A DNA stretch of 64,000 bases from Mastigias papua (taxonomy: Eukaryota; Cnidaria; Scyphozoa; Rhizostomeae; Mastigiidae). Where the stretch lies: the NCBI GenBank assembly GCA_964019165.1, contig OZ025277.1, positions 15,067,681 to 15,131,680 on the forward strand, written 5' to 3'. The notes beneath the pieces are model-generated. The model ran no database searches and was not told where the DNA came from. It was given only the letters and a program-made list of their open reading frames with translations. The translations under genes and the position numbers were made by a program. This document shows positions 8,807 to 20,580 of the stretch, in pieces. Every line of letters starts with the position of its first letter. Position 1 is the first letter of the stretch.

Positions 8807-10471
8807 TCATCCCTGAATCTCGAAGTTCATTCCATCATTGTTATCCCAATATTCTACTCCTTCGTGTCTCCAGAAAATAGCAAACTTCATCCTTGCTTGT
8901 TTTGGAATATCAAGTTGAATTTCAGAGATATTCAGGCTTTTGTCTTTGCCTTTGATTTCAACACTTGTGACATCTGTCGAAGATTTCCAATCATCAAGGG
9001 TGTACCGTACAACTGGAGGATCGTTGCATTTTTGTCTTGTAGCAATTTCTACAGTAACCGTTCCATCTTTCAGCGAAGCGCTCTTCAAAGTCACAGACTT
9101 TCTACAAACCAAGTCTTTAAACATTGCTTGTTTCAATGGGGTGAACTTTGCGATTAATCCCCCTGTGCCCTCATGCTCCTTCACATCGTCTATCTTATAA
9201 TTAATGTCATTGTTATTATCCCATACTTCTCCGTTGCATCCCACACTGTTCACTGCAAACTCTATAGATTTTTCAAATGGGACAAAAAGAGAGAAGAAGA
9301 ATCTTTGGACGATTTTGCTGTTGTCTCCATCTGCATCAAACAGTAGTGATTCTTCGTCGAGTGTACTTTCCCATGAATCAGTCGTATATCTGACAGTTAC
9401 GTTTGGGTGCTGTTCATCATCAATGGAAGTTGCAATCAAACCAGAAACCTCTCTTCCCGAAATGAACATATCTTCAAGAACTACTTTGCGCTTCAAAACT
9501 TCACCCATAAAAAGCATTTGTCCTAAGTCAATAATATTATCAAAGTACTTGTGTATGCTTGCGAATTTCTCCATCTTCGATTTCAGCACATCCAATCGCT
9601 TCTGGGCTTTCTCCTCTATAGTTTCCTCTTTCTCTTCGTCTCTGTTCGGTACAATTTCTTTCGTTGTCTTCATAACTACAAGTCGTCCATTCTGCACGTT
9701 ATGCAAAATGTTTATTGACTCTGGTTTGCCTGTGTCTGTATTACTACTATCTGAGCTCCCTGTGTCAATGGGCGGCTTTGTGTCTGCATTCTTTGTGTTG
9801 TTAACTTGACCTTCGTCTCTTGGCCTATCTACTTCAACCTCTACTTCCTTTTCTGTTGAATCCTTGACCTCCTTTTGTTCCTCATCTTTGGCCTCCTGAT
9901 TTCCCGTAGACTCAATAGTATCTAAACCAGTGTTAGCAGCTGCCTTCACACCCCGTGAATTATCATCCTCGTTTTTCAACCACTCCTTGTCCTGTTTCTC
10001 ACCGTTTCCAAGTCTCTGGGTACTTTTTTCCTCTTTAACATCAACATGTACTTCACTTTTTGGCTGATGTGAAGAAATATCGTCATTTTTTTCATTGGAA
10101 TCCATGTTAAGTATTGGTTTGTCCTCAGCTAAACCATTATGCGAATTTTCACGCAATTTCTCGTCGCCAGACTCGTCAAACACTGCCCAACTTGTCGATA
10201 GCTTATCCGCCAGTACGCTGCTTCCTTCAGCCTTTCCCTCCTTATCGCCATTGCTGTCAAGGTTACTAGTAGCACTTTTAGTATCCTTCACATCATTGTC
10301 CTGTTCAGATCTCTCTATGGTGTTTCCATTTTCTGCTGTTCCCTTCTTCTGGCCATTGCCAGTTGTGCTTGCAATAGTTTCTACTCCGTCGTCCTTCTTC
10401 GGGGTCTTCGGTGCCTTACCTTTGTCTACCTTTGGGTCTCGAAATCTTCTCTGCCCAACGCAATTTCCCAT
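8807..10471 (-). CDS. MGN-type tandem CBM21 protein D with long charged linker
   Basis: Complete intronless gene of 554 codons. ATG at 10471 is preferred over an upstream GTG because it gives the conserved Met-Gly-Asn start (MGNCVGQRRF, with Cys4). Residues 10 to about 290 are rich in Glu, Asp, Lys, Asn, Ser and Thr with no hydrophobic core, so this is a predicted disordered linker absent from paralogues A-C. CBM21-1 spans about 330-429 (VVLEDMFISGREV, VTVRYTTDSW, VWDNNNDINY) and CBM21-2 about 458-553 (VVRYTLDDWKSS, IFWRHEG, EYWDNNDGMNF). Both glycogen-binding signatures are intact. I see no convincing RVxF PP1 motif, though a short degenerate one in the linker cannot be ruled out. Inferred role: an N-terminally lipidated glycan-binding protein with an extended spacer. 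It is the longest and most diverged member and may be closest to the founder of the array. Confidence 0.9.
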   Translation of the reverse strand: MGNCVGQRRFRDPKVDKGKAPKTPKKDDGVETIASTTGNGQKKGTAENGNTIERSEQDNDVKDTKSATSNLDSNGDKEGKAEGSSVLADKLSTSWAVFDESGDEKLRENSHNGLAEDKPILNMDSNEKNDDISSHQPKSEVHVDVKEEKSTQRLGNGEKQDKEWLKNEDDNSRGVKAAANTGLDTIESTGNQEAKDEEQKEVKDSTEKEVEVEVDRPRDEGQVNNTKNADTKPPIDTGSSDSSNTDTGKPESINILHNVQNGRLVVMKTTKEIVPNRDEEKEETIEEKAQKRLDVLKSKMEKFASIHKYFDNIIDLGQMLFMGEVLKRKVVLEDMFISGREVSGLIATSIDDEQHPNVTVRYTTDSWESTLDEESLLFDADGDNSKIVQRFFFSLFVPFEKSIEFAVNSVGCNGEVWDNNNDINYKIDDVKEHEGTGGLIAKFTPLKQAMFKDLVCRKSVTLKSASLKDGTVTVEIATRQKCNDPPVVRYTLDDWKSSTDVTSVEIKGKDKSLNISEIQLDIPKQARMKFAIFWRHEGVEYWDNNDGMNFEIQG

Positions 10472-13026
10472 TCTCACCGTTTTACATTCACGGGCAGTTC
10501 CCTGTGTCTACCACTGAAAGTGTAACAAACTCTGCTGCGATGGCAAAACTATACGCAAAAGCAAATGGTGCAGTGCAGACTAAAGCTATTTGTGATATTC
10601 CAACCCCCAACTGTGTTTAGAAGTCTGCTCGACTGACTGTTCCACTGATCCAAGAAATTCGACACTGTCTCGTCAGAGAGCTTTGATTTCCAACCGATTT
10701 GCTGCGAACGCTTTTTGTCGTTCTAATTTACAAGTAAACAACAGGTTGCAGTTCCCAAACCCTATTCGTGTGTCAAAACACGCAAAAATGCCCTGCTTTA
10801 CCTGCCAAACAATCTGTTTATCAGCTTGAGCTTTGTTAATCTGCCACCGCAGTTGGCTATCCGTTCAGTCAACTATCTCTCATTCATACGACATAAATGA
10901 CAATTAAATTGCCAAAGTCATTGTATTCATAAATATCCATCGTAATTGTCTTGTTGAGCTCTCCTTTTTATGAACTTATGTCCAGATCGACAACATTCAA
11001 AGGAGTTTTCAATTAACTACAACAGCGAAAACAAAAGTGCCCTCATGCAGTTATGTTCTGGTAATCTTCTATTATCTGAACTCCGAGAGGCGTGTATCTA
11101 ATACCTCATGATCTCGAGCGTTTATAAGGATACCATAAATGGAGCTTGCGGTAACTGTAGTTTTTATGGGCGATAAGTTACTGAATATTGCTCCACTAGG
11201 AAGCAAATAACTTTATAGCCATAGGAGTAAACCTCTAGGCAAAATAGCTCGTTGGTAGTCACAAGAGCCGCATTGTATGCCCAATTCAACGGTGGCTGTT
11301 AAGGGTAAATCGCGACATATAAACATATGTTGTTAAAAGAGGGCCTACTTACAAATCCTTGAACTCAATGCCAGATTAAGTAGTAGAACAAGACAGAAAA
11401 GAGATAAATGCCTTATAAGTATTTCTTTGCTTGGATTTTTTGACTCAAGTTAAAGAAAACGAGCGTGTGTAGCTATGAAACGAATAAAGCAAAACACAGT
11501 GGGTGGATGTTGGCGTTCTCCACGGTACTGTGACATGCTTTTGCATAGACCTTTTGCTGGCTTTTTGAGATTTTTTCCACTGTTCCCAAAGCATCACATA
11601 ACTTTCTTCCCGTTAATATGCAAAGATTCCACTCTGAGCATTTTAACTTTAAGGCCAGAACCACTCAACTTTATCCAATGCTTGTGATGACTCCTTTTTA
11701 CACTTAAGTTCAATTTTAATTACCTACTTGGTACTTGCTAATGTTTCCTCTACACCAACCAAAGTGGGCTCTCCTACTCAATTAAAAATACGCCACAGCG
11801 CAAACACGCCACTGCGCAAACACGCAGATATAATCTTCAAGATGGTTTCCGTGATGGAAACCCTGTGGTATTGTAGAAGCCAACACAATTAAGTCAAAGA
11901 GCACCCCCTCACCCCATTCCAAAACACGTAGAAGTAACAGAAAACAATCAGAAAAGCGAGTTTTCAATAAATTTATGTCTCAAAAGCTATATATAGCACT
12001 CTTATTCCAAATGTCCAACAACAGAGGCACACATGTCAGCAATGGCTTTACATGCAAAAGTCTACCATCTAATCAGTTATAGCTTCGGATCATCTTAGGG
12101 ACAACTTTTGTCATGTTAATACAGTTAAAAGATATTGGTAAAATAGCCGTGGGGATTTTGCTCCGTAATCTGATCAGACGTACTAAGAATTTCTAACCGT
12201 GTAACAGAGCTTTAAAGGAGCTTTCACGGAATTACACCTTCATACTCCTTTAAGGTACACCTCTGAAGATATCAAATTTAGAATGGGATTTTTAGAGGTG
12301 CAAGATCTTTGATAAATCATCTCATCTAAAATCTGTGTACATTTTTTACATTTGGAAATTGGAAATCTGACCAATGAAATGCCATATTTCTTATCTTTAT
12401 TCTCATCTTTATTTTAGTAGCCATCATGGCTCATCAAAACACCTCTTGTTCCTTACTTATGATTCTATACTATTCTCCATTCATATTGGTATTACAAGTA
12501 CTTTATACAAGTTCTGCAGAAATTGCCCTTTGTAATTGCCATAGGGTGGATCTTGCAATCATGTTTTCTACTAAAAAAGGCAAAACATTCGTTCACATTA
12601 ATTGCCTTCAAGTTTCAACCAGACCTATATTGATTCTTCCAAATGTCCGGACTGGGACATTTGAATGGAACCAACGTATTTCAGTGAAAAATGATAGGGC
12701 TTTCTTATCCTATACAACATTGCTGAAACACTAAAAATATATAAAGCTTTACTTAATAATTATTATGTTAAATTACAAATCAAATATTAGAAATACAAAA
12801 TAACCGAATTCCGAACAAACGAAAAATTCTTTGCGATTCCTTACTATATTGATAGTAATACATGGAAAACTGAAATTAAAAAAATAAACAAACGGAGTCA
12901 AACTCCATCAGTAACAAAGCGATGTCATTTAAAATGACACATTGAAGAGTTTGACTCTATTCAAACGAATATATGAAACTGACTTTCTCTTGTGCCTAGC
13001 TTGAATCACCCTTATTGGATGCTGAC
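10472..13026. other. intergenic, leader of gene D and unassigned sequence
   Basis: The 300 bp next to gene D should be its promoter and leader. Short direct repeats of a CGCCAC-GCGCAAACACG type unit lie around 11791-11825. A 102-codon forward frame at 12426-12734 has a hydrophobic start but no family resemblance, and I do not call it a gene. Otherwise nothing is recognised. Confidence 0.4.
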
Positions 13027-13227
13027 CAGAGGCGTCGTGGCCGGGGGCGTCAGGGGGGTAGTGGCCCCCAATTGAGGTTTTTGGCTCCATTTGTTGGCTT
13101 TCTCGGAACTTTTCCAGAACACTGGCCCTATACTAAAATATGTGTTAAGAATATTTGTCGGAAAATTTTCCTCCTTGGCCCCCTAAATCTGGAGGTCCCC
13201 TAAATTTGGAGGCCCACGACGCCTCTG
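13027..13227. mobile_element. short hAT-type MITE (201 bp)
   Basis: The ends are inverted repeats: the left reads CAGAGGCGTCGTGGCC and the right, on the other strand, CAGAGGCGTCGTGGGCC. Flanks are 8-bp direct repeats ATGCTGAC (13019-13026) and ATGCTGAT (13228-13235), with one mismatch. The interior is GC-rich near the ends with no reading frame. CAG termini plus the 8-bp duplication place it in hAT. Confidence 0.82.
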
Positions 13228-14703
13228 ATGCTGATACTGGGAGGCAGAAATGCCCATAAACTACAATTTATTCAAAATAATTGATACAAAAAATTCATCA
13301 AATTGTAATAATTGCAACGAAGACACATCAAAAGTGAAACTTCAGTAGGAATTAAGTGAACATGATGACTTGGGATGGAAGAAATGGATCTGCAAAAGAT
13401 CTCATTGCTCAGATGACTGGGAAATGTCCATAATTCCTTGTTGTTCCACAGTTCTTTCGTATTTATTGGTCCTTGATGTCTCTTCGATGCCTGCCATTGA
13501 GGCCTGGGCCTATGAACTACTATAGTGGTAAATATACAGACGAGGCGTGATCTGAAGGGTGTCCCACTGCTTTGTGCCCCAAAATGCATCCCAAATGGCC
13601 AAGCCACCTGGAAGCAATCGGTAGTCACCTGTAGAGGTTAAGAGTCAAACCGAGGCGATAGAGAAATTACATAATGTCCAGGTCTTCGTATGAAGATTTG
13701 AGACATACACGGCGACATACCCGTTCATCAATAAGGGTGACTACTTGTAATGTCTCTAGAAGCGAAATTGAAAGCCTATCAAGCTGGGTATCGCTGTTTG
13801 CTCATATTGATCTGTTCAAAACCGCTTTTCAAAACATGCAAAACGAGTTGACGTCAATCGCTGTGCGAACAGCCGGTGACCGTAAACAAAGGCATGCTGC
13901 TGCTTCTATGTAAACTAACGAACAAAAGTCATTTAACAATTGAAGAACTTACGCACGTTGTGTTTGTGTATATCTATACCCCTACGCTTATTAGACGTGC
14001 TTTGACTGGGCATTCAAAATGTACAGATTACCTTTGCTCTAGGGCCAAACAGAGCCAAAGGCCATTGCTGTTTGCATTTTGGCCTTGTAGGAGTCAAATC
14101 AACCTCACCATACGCAAACCGTGGACCAGAAAAAGGGGCCACTATCCGTGGCAAGTATCCATCTAAAATGTGAACATTTTGGATACGATAACAGAGTGCC
14201 CATTATCATGCAAAAACTCTATAGTCGCCGCATTAAAATTGCAAGGTAATTGGTCTTCATTCACGCCTCCATTATGAATACTGTATAAGGGAAATGGCAA
14301 GGCGGAAATCGTCAGGGAAATGATAATACTATTATGTTGACAGAAGGTTATTGCCGCCCTCCTCCCTTTTAAATTATACGTTTCTTGAGTCCTAACATCA
14401 CCTGATGTCTATTGCTTATAATAACATCTACTCTACCTTGTTCGTCTAAAGTCTTGACTTTCATGCCAGCTGGACATTTCTGTACGGTAGAGCTCAAAAT
14501 ATCATCAATTACATCGTCAGCAATTATAACCCAGCCAAGAAAACAAAGCACTTCCTGCAATCGCAATGAAAGATGGTCAACATGCGCAGCATGTTCTTAA
14601 CAATAAACTGGGACTGTTTTTGTGTCAGATACTCGAACAACTGTCTTCACCTTTGCCTGCACATTCGACTATCTGCAAACAATACGTAAAAGCGATTCTG
14701 TGT
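13228..14703. other. intergenic, no supported gene
   Basis: This lies downstream of the PPP1R3-type gene and should include its 3' untranslated region. A 118-codon reverse frame (13272-13628) and a 96-codon forward frame (13876-14166) are open, but their sequence looks random and has no recognised motif. Confidence 0.4.
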
Positions 14704-15468
14704 TCACCGTTCCGTCTCCACCAAGTAGTTCTTCGTTTGGTTATTGTCCCAGAACTCCATATCATCAACCCGATACCGCAATGCAAACTCAAATATTTTC
14801 ACTCTTTTTGGAACGTGGATCTTCACTTCAAATTGATCCGTAGATCCATAGTGGAATATATGAGTTGCATGTATCTCAGTAAACGATTTCCAATGATCAG
14901 AAGTAAACCGTACCGATACCTCTTTACAGTAACCACGATTGAGCACCCTGCAAACTATAGTTAGCCATCTAGCATCCGAGGCGAAACTCTCTAAACAGAC
15001 ACTGTTTCTCTCAACAAGCTCCTGAATATCCTCTTGCTTTGGTTGGTCAAAGCAAGGTTTCAGTGAAAAGCAAGGCAGAACAAGTCTGTCTTCTGATTCA
15101 AGATGTGAGTGTTTTGTCTGTGGAATTGTGAAGCTCCTAGGCCGTAGCAGTTGCAGCGGCAGGGCCCATCCAGTTCGCTCCTCTGAAGTGACACTATAGT
15201 TCTTAACTTCCACCAGGTCGTGTCCATTTGAATCGGCGAAATGGACCTTTTTCGGACTTGTTGGGAATGGTCTTGTCTTGAGAACACTTTTGTGTCCTTG
15301 CGGTGTTGTTTCCACGGTTCCATTTACAGATTTACATCGTCTGACTAAAATGCTCGACTTTCGTGGTCTGAAGAGGTTGAAATCATCAAGTTTTTCACCA
15401 TTTTCCATTGAACAACATTGAACAGATTGCTCTGCAGGCAGCTTTTCAGCTATCGACAAAAGCCTCAT
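14704..15468 (-). CDS. PPP1R3-type glycogen-targeting subunit of protein phosphatase 1
   Basis: Complete intronless gene of 254 aa from ATG at 15468, close in size to vertebrate PPP1R3B/C/D. The canonical PP1-docking motif is present as KKVHFAD (residues 73-79), followed by the usual downstream LVEVK pattern. The FDQP stretch at 140-143 matches the short conserved motif ahead of the CBM21 in this family. CBM21 spans about 158-250 (CLESF at its start, VSVRFTSDHWKSF, FALRYRVDDMEFWDNNQTKNY). Known role: brings PP1 catalytic subunit to glycogen particles to dephosphorylate glycogen synthase and phosphorylase, favouring glycogen storage. The orthologue among R3B, R3C and R3D cannot be settled by eye, so I give no symbol. 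It heads the CBM21 cluster, in the same orientation as the four tandem-CBM21 genes downstream of it. Confidence 0.93.
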   Translation of the reverse strand: MRLLSIAEKLPAEQSVQCCSMENGEKLDDFNLFRPRKSSILVRRCKSVNGTVETTPQGHKSVLKTRPFPTSPKKVHFADSNGHDLVEVKNYSVTSEERTGWALPLQLLRPRSFTIPQTKHSHLESEDRLVLPCFSLKPCFDQPKQEDIQELVERNSVCLESFASDARWLTIVCRVLNRGYCKEVSVRFTSDHWKSFTEIHATHIFHYGSTDQFEVKIHVPKRVKIFEFALRYRVDDMEFWDNNQTKNYLVETER

Positions 15469-16154
15469 GTCTACGTCTGTTGTTGCACTAAGGACCTCGC
15501 TATCCCTTGTAATCTTCGCTCAACCTCACGATCTATGAGTGAATGATCCGTAACCCTCGCGTGAGATGATAAATAAACCGTAGAGCTTTTTTGTCGTGTG
15601 ATTTTGCACGAATCCGTCAGGTGCAACTGATTCGCGAAGCTGATTGGCTAGATATTCATCCAATTCATTGACCCTTGTCCTCAACACGAAGCGTTGTTCT
15701 CGTTATGCTATTCAACAATCGAGCGAATTAAGCGAGGATAAAGAGTTTACAATTTCTATGCATCGTAGCGTAGTTACTAGTCTTCTGTGAATACTTCTAT
15801 GAAGGAGCATGACGCAAAAGTTCGACCTTGATTACTAACAGATCACAAAGTCTAATAAGAATCTTTGTTGTATTGACAATCAATGCTCAGATTTCGTTCT
15901 TTCGCTTTGTTTATTTGACATTAGTGTTATTGCTAGTCAATAATTAAATAAATAACTGTTGAGCCTTAAATGCCCAATTGAGAATGGAAACGCCGATTGG
16001 TGAATGCTAATGATGCATTGACTATCAAGTGAAATCTGTCTTTCTCTTCGCGAACTTTAACCTTGGGCGTGAAAGTGAAAGGTGAAATGTCATAGTATTG
16101 ATGGATAATACCGTTAGGCGCTCACAGACATGTCGAGCCCCATTCTTTGTCATA
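15469..16154. other. upstream region of the PPP1R3-type gene
   Basis: This must contain the promoter and leader of the minus-strand PPP1R3-type gene. I cannot place a TATA box or initiator with confidence and see no other gene. Confidence 0.4.
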
Positions 16155-16495
16155 CACCATTCCTTTTATAAGAAAAACACTATTTTCCTGAGGCTCAATT
16201 GTCTTAACTTTTCACGAATTTGAGGCTGAGATTTTCTTAAGATTTTCTTAACTTTTGCAGGAATAAAATGGCTGAAACAGGGTACTCTGTATTTGTTGGG
16301 CCACCATAAGTCTCGATCTTTGTACGAGAGTTTGCAAAATCATCCAATATCAACTTCTGGCAAGTAAAGAAGATGAACTGTGATTTTCCTAGCATTTTCT
16401 TGAACTTGAGCCTTGTGGTTTTCTTAGGATTTTCTTAAGATTTTGGCCAATTGAGCCTCATTTTCGTATAAACTTTTTTCTTATAAAAAAAGGTG
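16155..16495. mobile_element. TA-flanked MITE, family 1, copy 1
   Basis: The 341-bp element starts CACC and ends GGTG, flanked by TA on both sides (16153-16154 and 16496-16497). The terminal inverted repeats run roughly 45 bp with gaps and share TTTTATAAGAAAAA and, further in, GAGGCTCAATT. A TA target duplication points to the Tc1/mariner superfamily. The interior has repeated TTTTCTTAAGATT-like stretches and no frame. A second copy is at 49842-50190. Confidence 0.75.
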
Positions 16496-16524
16496 TATCT
16501 TTCATTAACGTGCAGCTAATTTTA

Positions 16525-16659
<135 letters not shown>

Positions 16660-16699
16660 AGACACATACGGAAACATACGGACACAAACACAGAGACTT

Positions 16700-19600
16700 C
16701 TAAACCAGCTTCCTTCGAACAAGTCATAGCAATTTCATGAAACAGTAAATCTGCGGACCAACACGCGATGGGCAATTAAGAACAAGTCAAATCCTATTGA
16801 AATCAAATTGAGGTTAGGAAGCACGGCAATTTCAAAACACATGAATAAGACCAGTCTCACAAATGCGGTACCATGCTACACTGCATGCTTTCTCCATGAG
16901 CTCGTTGGTGTTCGTTTTTTAGCCGATAATTATGATCGCTTATAATGTGACCCTGAATCATGGGTCAAATGTGAAGGCGCAGCTGAATGCTTGTTTACTC
17001 TCTGAAATAATGTTTGAAACAAACAAGCTCAATAACAGACAATATTGAATGATTACAACCTACTCTCTGTTGGGGCATATTGGACAAGGCTTCTGGACGG
17101 TCTCGAAGAATTATCCTTATTATCATTATTATTATTGTTGTTGTTGTAGAGCACACAAGGCGTGGACAAACCCCGAACCATTAAACTTTTAATTGAATTT
17201 CTCTTGTTTTTTCTTCTTCTTTTTTCAACCTTATTTCTTTCGTCTTTTTCTCTTCAGCATATATTCGCCCTGTTATTGCATGTTACCTTAATACTCTTGT
17301 ACTATTTTTTGTGCAGACATGCCAATTATACGTTGCCTGTTAATTAGTGAGATGTATAATTGTAATTTTTAAATTGTTCATGAATGGAATGAAGTTTTAA
17401 AGAGTTTTCCATTAAAGACAGGAGGACAACTCTTGAGACGTAGTTGCTTTTGAAGGGGCCCTAGATCTAAATACGATACGAAATAAGGATAAAATCGCAT
17501 ATTAAAATTTACATCACTGATCTTCACTGTTCAGCAATATACAACAATTAGAAAGTTTTAAATATGCATGAAGAAGGCCTAAATGGAATTTAAAGTATTT
17601 TGATTTTTACGTTTGAATGATCAAAGTTATTTTTAATCATCAAAATCATTGCAATCGTTGCCATCACTGCAGCTGATTGTATTCAAATCGTAAAAATAAT
17701 CATTAAGTATCACACCAGCTCGTATGAATGAATGCAGTTAGTTTTGGTTCAATGATTCAGTGATTCCTTTCCAACTTGCTCCATGTATCCTTCGTGCAAA
17801 GAGGCCGAGTAACTTTTTATTTAGCCAAGCATCATTGCACATCTTTTCAGCAAAAAGTTTAATCTTTAGTTTAAAATATTATACTCATCACTATGATTAT
17901 TAAAGGTTTATCAGTTTTATTCAAAGAGGATGCTAATGGGCCTAAGAAATACGTGCTTCAAACAACATTGCTAATATGGCAATATAGATTCGTTAATTTG
18001 ATTGGTTGGTCAATGTATGGGTTTCAGCACATGACAATTTGCATACTCGCAAACCGAATGGCATTAATTTCTCATATCTCGTATATTTGCACCAGTCAAA
18101 AACTCATTAGGAAATAGCTGAGCGCAATAAAGACCTGATCCGCTCGTTCTAATTGACAGGAATCTCCATTGTAATGGCTCCTTCCGATATCAAATGATAC
18201 AATAATGGGGTTGTTGTTGTTGTTGCTTTATTATTGTTGTTGTTTCAATTGCTGCAAAGATGGCATAGAAAGGGTTCTAACTTCCGAAAACAACGCGCTT
18301 TAGTGCACAAGGAAAACGCAGTTAAAATTTAATTTGTTCAACTTCTTCAAGGCAGTGGCGGAGCCATGGGGGAACAGGAGGAATAGTTCTCAACTTTTCC
18401 CAAATATGGCTCTTGAAATTCCTGCATATTCGATAAGAAAGTCCTGGGGGTTTACTCAAAAAGATGGTTTTTCATGTGTACCCGTTTAGATTTAATGACT
18501 TTGATTCTATATCCAGGAAGGAAACCGCACTAGACCGGTTAGAATACTACAAATTCATCTAAAGTAAAGGATGTGGCTTTAAAAAGGTCTCCAGCTCTTG
18601 ACCCCTTTCCCCCCTTAGTAGCTGGCGCCAGTACTTCCTCAATGCATTGAACATCGAACCCAAAAGGAATGTGAAGAACTACTGTAGTTTTTGCACCCCA
18701 CAACACGTCTTTTTAATACGAAACTTGGACTGGCACCTAGCACTGAAAGTTCCCTAAATCTGACATGAAAATTTGGATATTTTGGTTCCAAAAGTTTCTT
18801 AATTTGCTTCTTACTTCGAGACTTAAAAATGGCCTTATTTCTTAAGTCGAGCATTTGTGGGTGGACATAAGCGCTGATCATCTCTAGAACGGCCCACGCA
18901 GATCAAAATCAAAAGTTACAGCGTTTTCGAAACAAAATGCAAAGAAACTAAGACCTACAAAAACTGTGAACAAAAGAGTTCACCTTATATCGTCTATGCT
19001 TCTTAAAAACTAGTGTCTTATGAAATAAAAAACTTGAATCTCCGAATGTTATTAGGCCTACATAATTTGAAATACACGATGGAATTCACCATGGTGCCAA
19101 AGCTTAGTCCCTAACATCTTGTAACTCATGGAGCAAAGTGCGTGAGTATCCTAGCTACAAAATTTGCTAAAAGTCCTGGGACATTTATCGCCCTCCCCAC
19201 TGCACACTGCTGTTTTTTGGGAGAAGTATATGGGACAATGGAAAGATTTCACATAGACAACAGTTTCAATTAATAACATTAATTAAATAGCATTGTTCTT
19301 TTTGGACGGAGGTGTGTGTAAAGTGCAAGGATGGCTAATTTGAGAAGAATATGGTTCTTTATTGTCCTTCTGCAAGTTGCCCAATGTCCTTTGGCGGGTA
19401 TTGTAGCTGTAATGTCAGAATTACTGAACTGGCATCATGAGGCATACCCTTAAATTAACCTTACTTCGACGTCAAAACTTTGTTGAATTCGAAAGAACGT
19501 GGTTTATTCTATTCGACAAAATCGACTGAAATTAAGGCTATGCTATCTTGTTACAGAGGAATGCTATCTACGCAAGATCTACGCATGTTCTCTATAGATA

Positions 19601-20230
19601 TGATATTGTGCCAACCACCGCATTATTCATTTTCAGGGGATTTTCTCTATTCCTTTGTCTGTTTTCTTTTCAAAAACTAGACAAATAAATGTTGCCTTCA
19701 TAGCTACTTCAGTATGGTTCTCCATTTTGAATTCAACACTTACGATTAAATAAATGTAAACCATGCAGAATGGCTGTCAATGTCGATAGATTGAAGTGAA
19801 CCCTAATCATCCGACAAAATGGAATTCGACAAAGTCTAGTTGTACAGTATACGCTACAATATACTCTACATCTTGGAATTAACTGTCGGATTTGCGATAA
19901 ACATCAGCAGCAACGGAGTGCGAAGGCAAGAAAAGTATTCTAGCCTCTCGAGGTCCTCAAGTCACCATTGCGAAAAAGACGCAATCTTTTAATTCCCTCA
20001 GTGGGCAACTTAGACATATTTGAAAGATGTTGCTTATTCTGGCATGAAATAGCGGTCACCAAAATATACATCTTCTAACCTAGCGCACAACACTTAACAC
20101 GGAAAGTAAACTTAACATTCCTTGGTTGAATTACACCCTGGAGCTCTCCAATCTGCCTTTCGAGTGATATCCAGTCCGACATCAGTTCTCATGAATGAAG
20201 ATCACAATGGAAATTGTGATGTGAAAACAG
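16700..20230. other. intergenic, no supported gene
   Basis: This is AT-rich sequence with short TTG/TTA trinucleotide runs (around 17130 and 18211-18243). At 18356 a CAGTGGCGGAGCC motif looks like a hAT-type terminus, without a clear partner or target duplication. Frames at 17893-18117, 18639-18881 and 19480-19680 show no family features. Confidence 0.4.
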
Positions 20231-20580
20231 TATACCCTTTTCTAGTAATACCTAATTTTGCACTGGGCCTCACTATTCTTAAAAGTTTTTGAATTTGAGC
20301 CTAAGAATATTCTTAAATTATTCCTAGACTTTAACCATTTTGAGCATTATTACTCGAATAGACGATATTCCTATAATAAAAAAGACTGTAACAGACACTT
20401 CTGAAAAATTGCTGAGTCGTATCATAATGTAATGACTACCAGACCAAATATATTTTCTAAAACAAACCCAATCAGCAAAAATATAAACCTTGATGAAGCT
20501 TGAGCCTATTCTTAAATTTCACAGAATTTGAGCCTTGGTCTTCTTGTAGATTATATTCTTCTAAAAAAGTATGTAGTATA
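20231..20580. mobile_element. degenerate MITE, probable family 1 copy
   Basis: The ends show a weak inverted repeat (TATAC ... CTTTT on the left, AAAAAAG ... GTATA on the right). The interior carries GAGCCT and TTCTTAAA motifs like those of the element at 16155-16495. It is diverged, and the limits are approximate. Confidence 0.45.

Noticed and set aside
12426..12734. 102-codon forward frame with a hydrophobic start
   Set aside because: The start resembles a signal peptide, but the rest shows no conserved cysteine pattern or domain, and the codons look random.
13272..13628. 118-codon reverse frame
   Set aside because: No recognisable domain, no splice context, and it ends in an AT-rich run; it is probably a chance frame.
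18356..18640. CAGTGGCGGAGCC ... GGCGCCAGT as ends of a hAT-type element
   Set aside because: The right end matches poorly and no 8-bp target duplication is found at either side.
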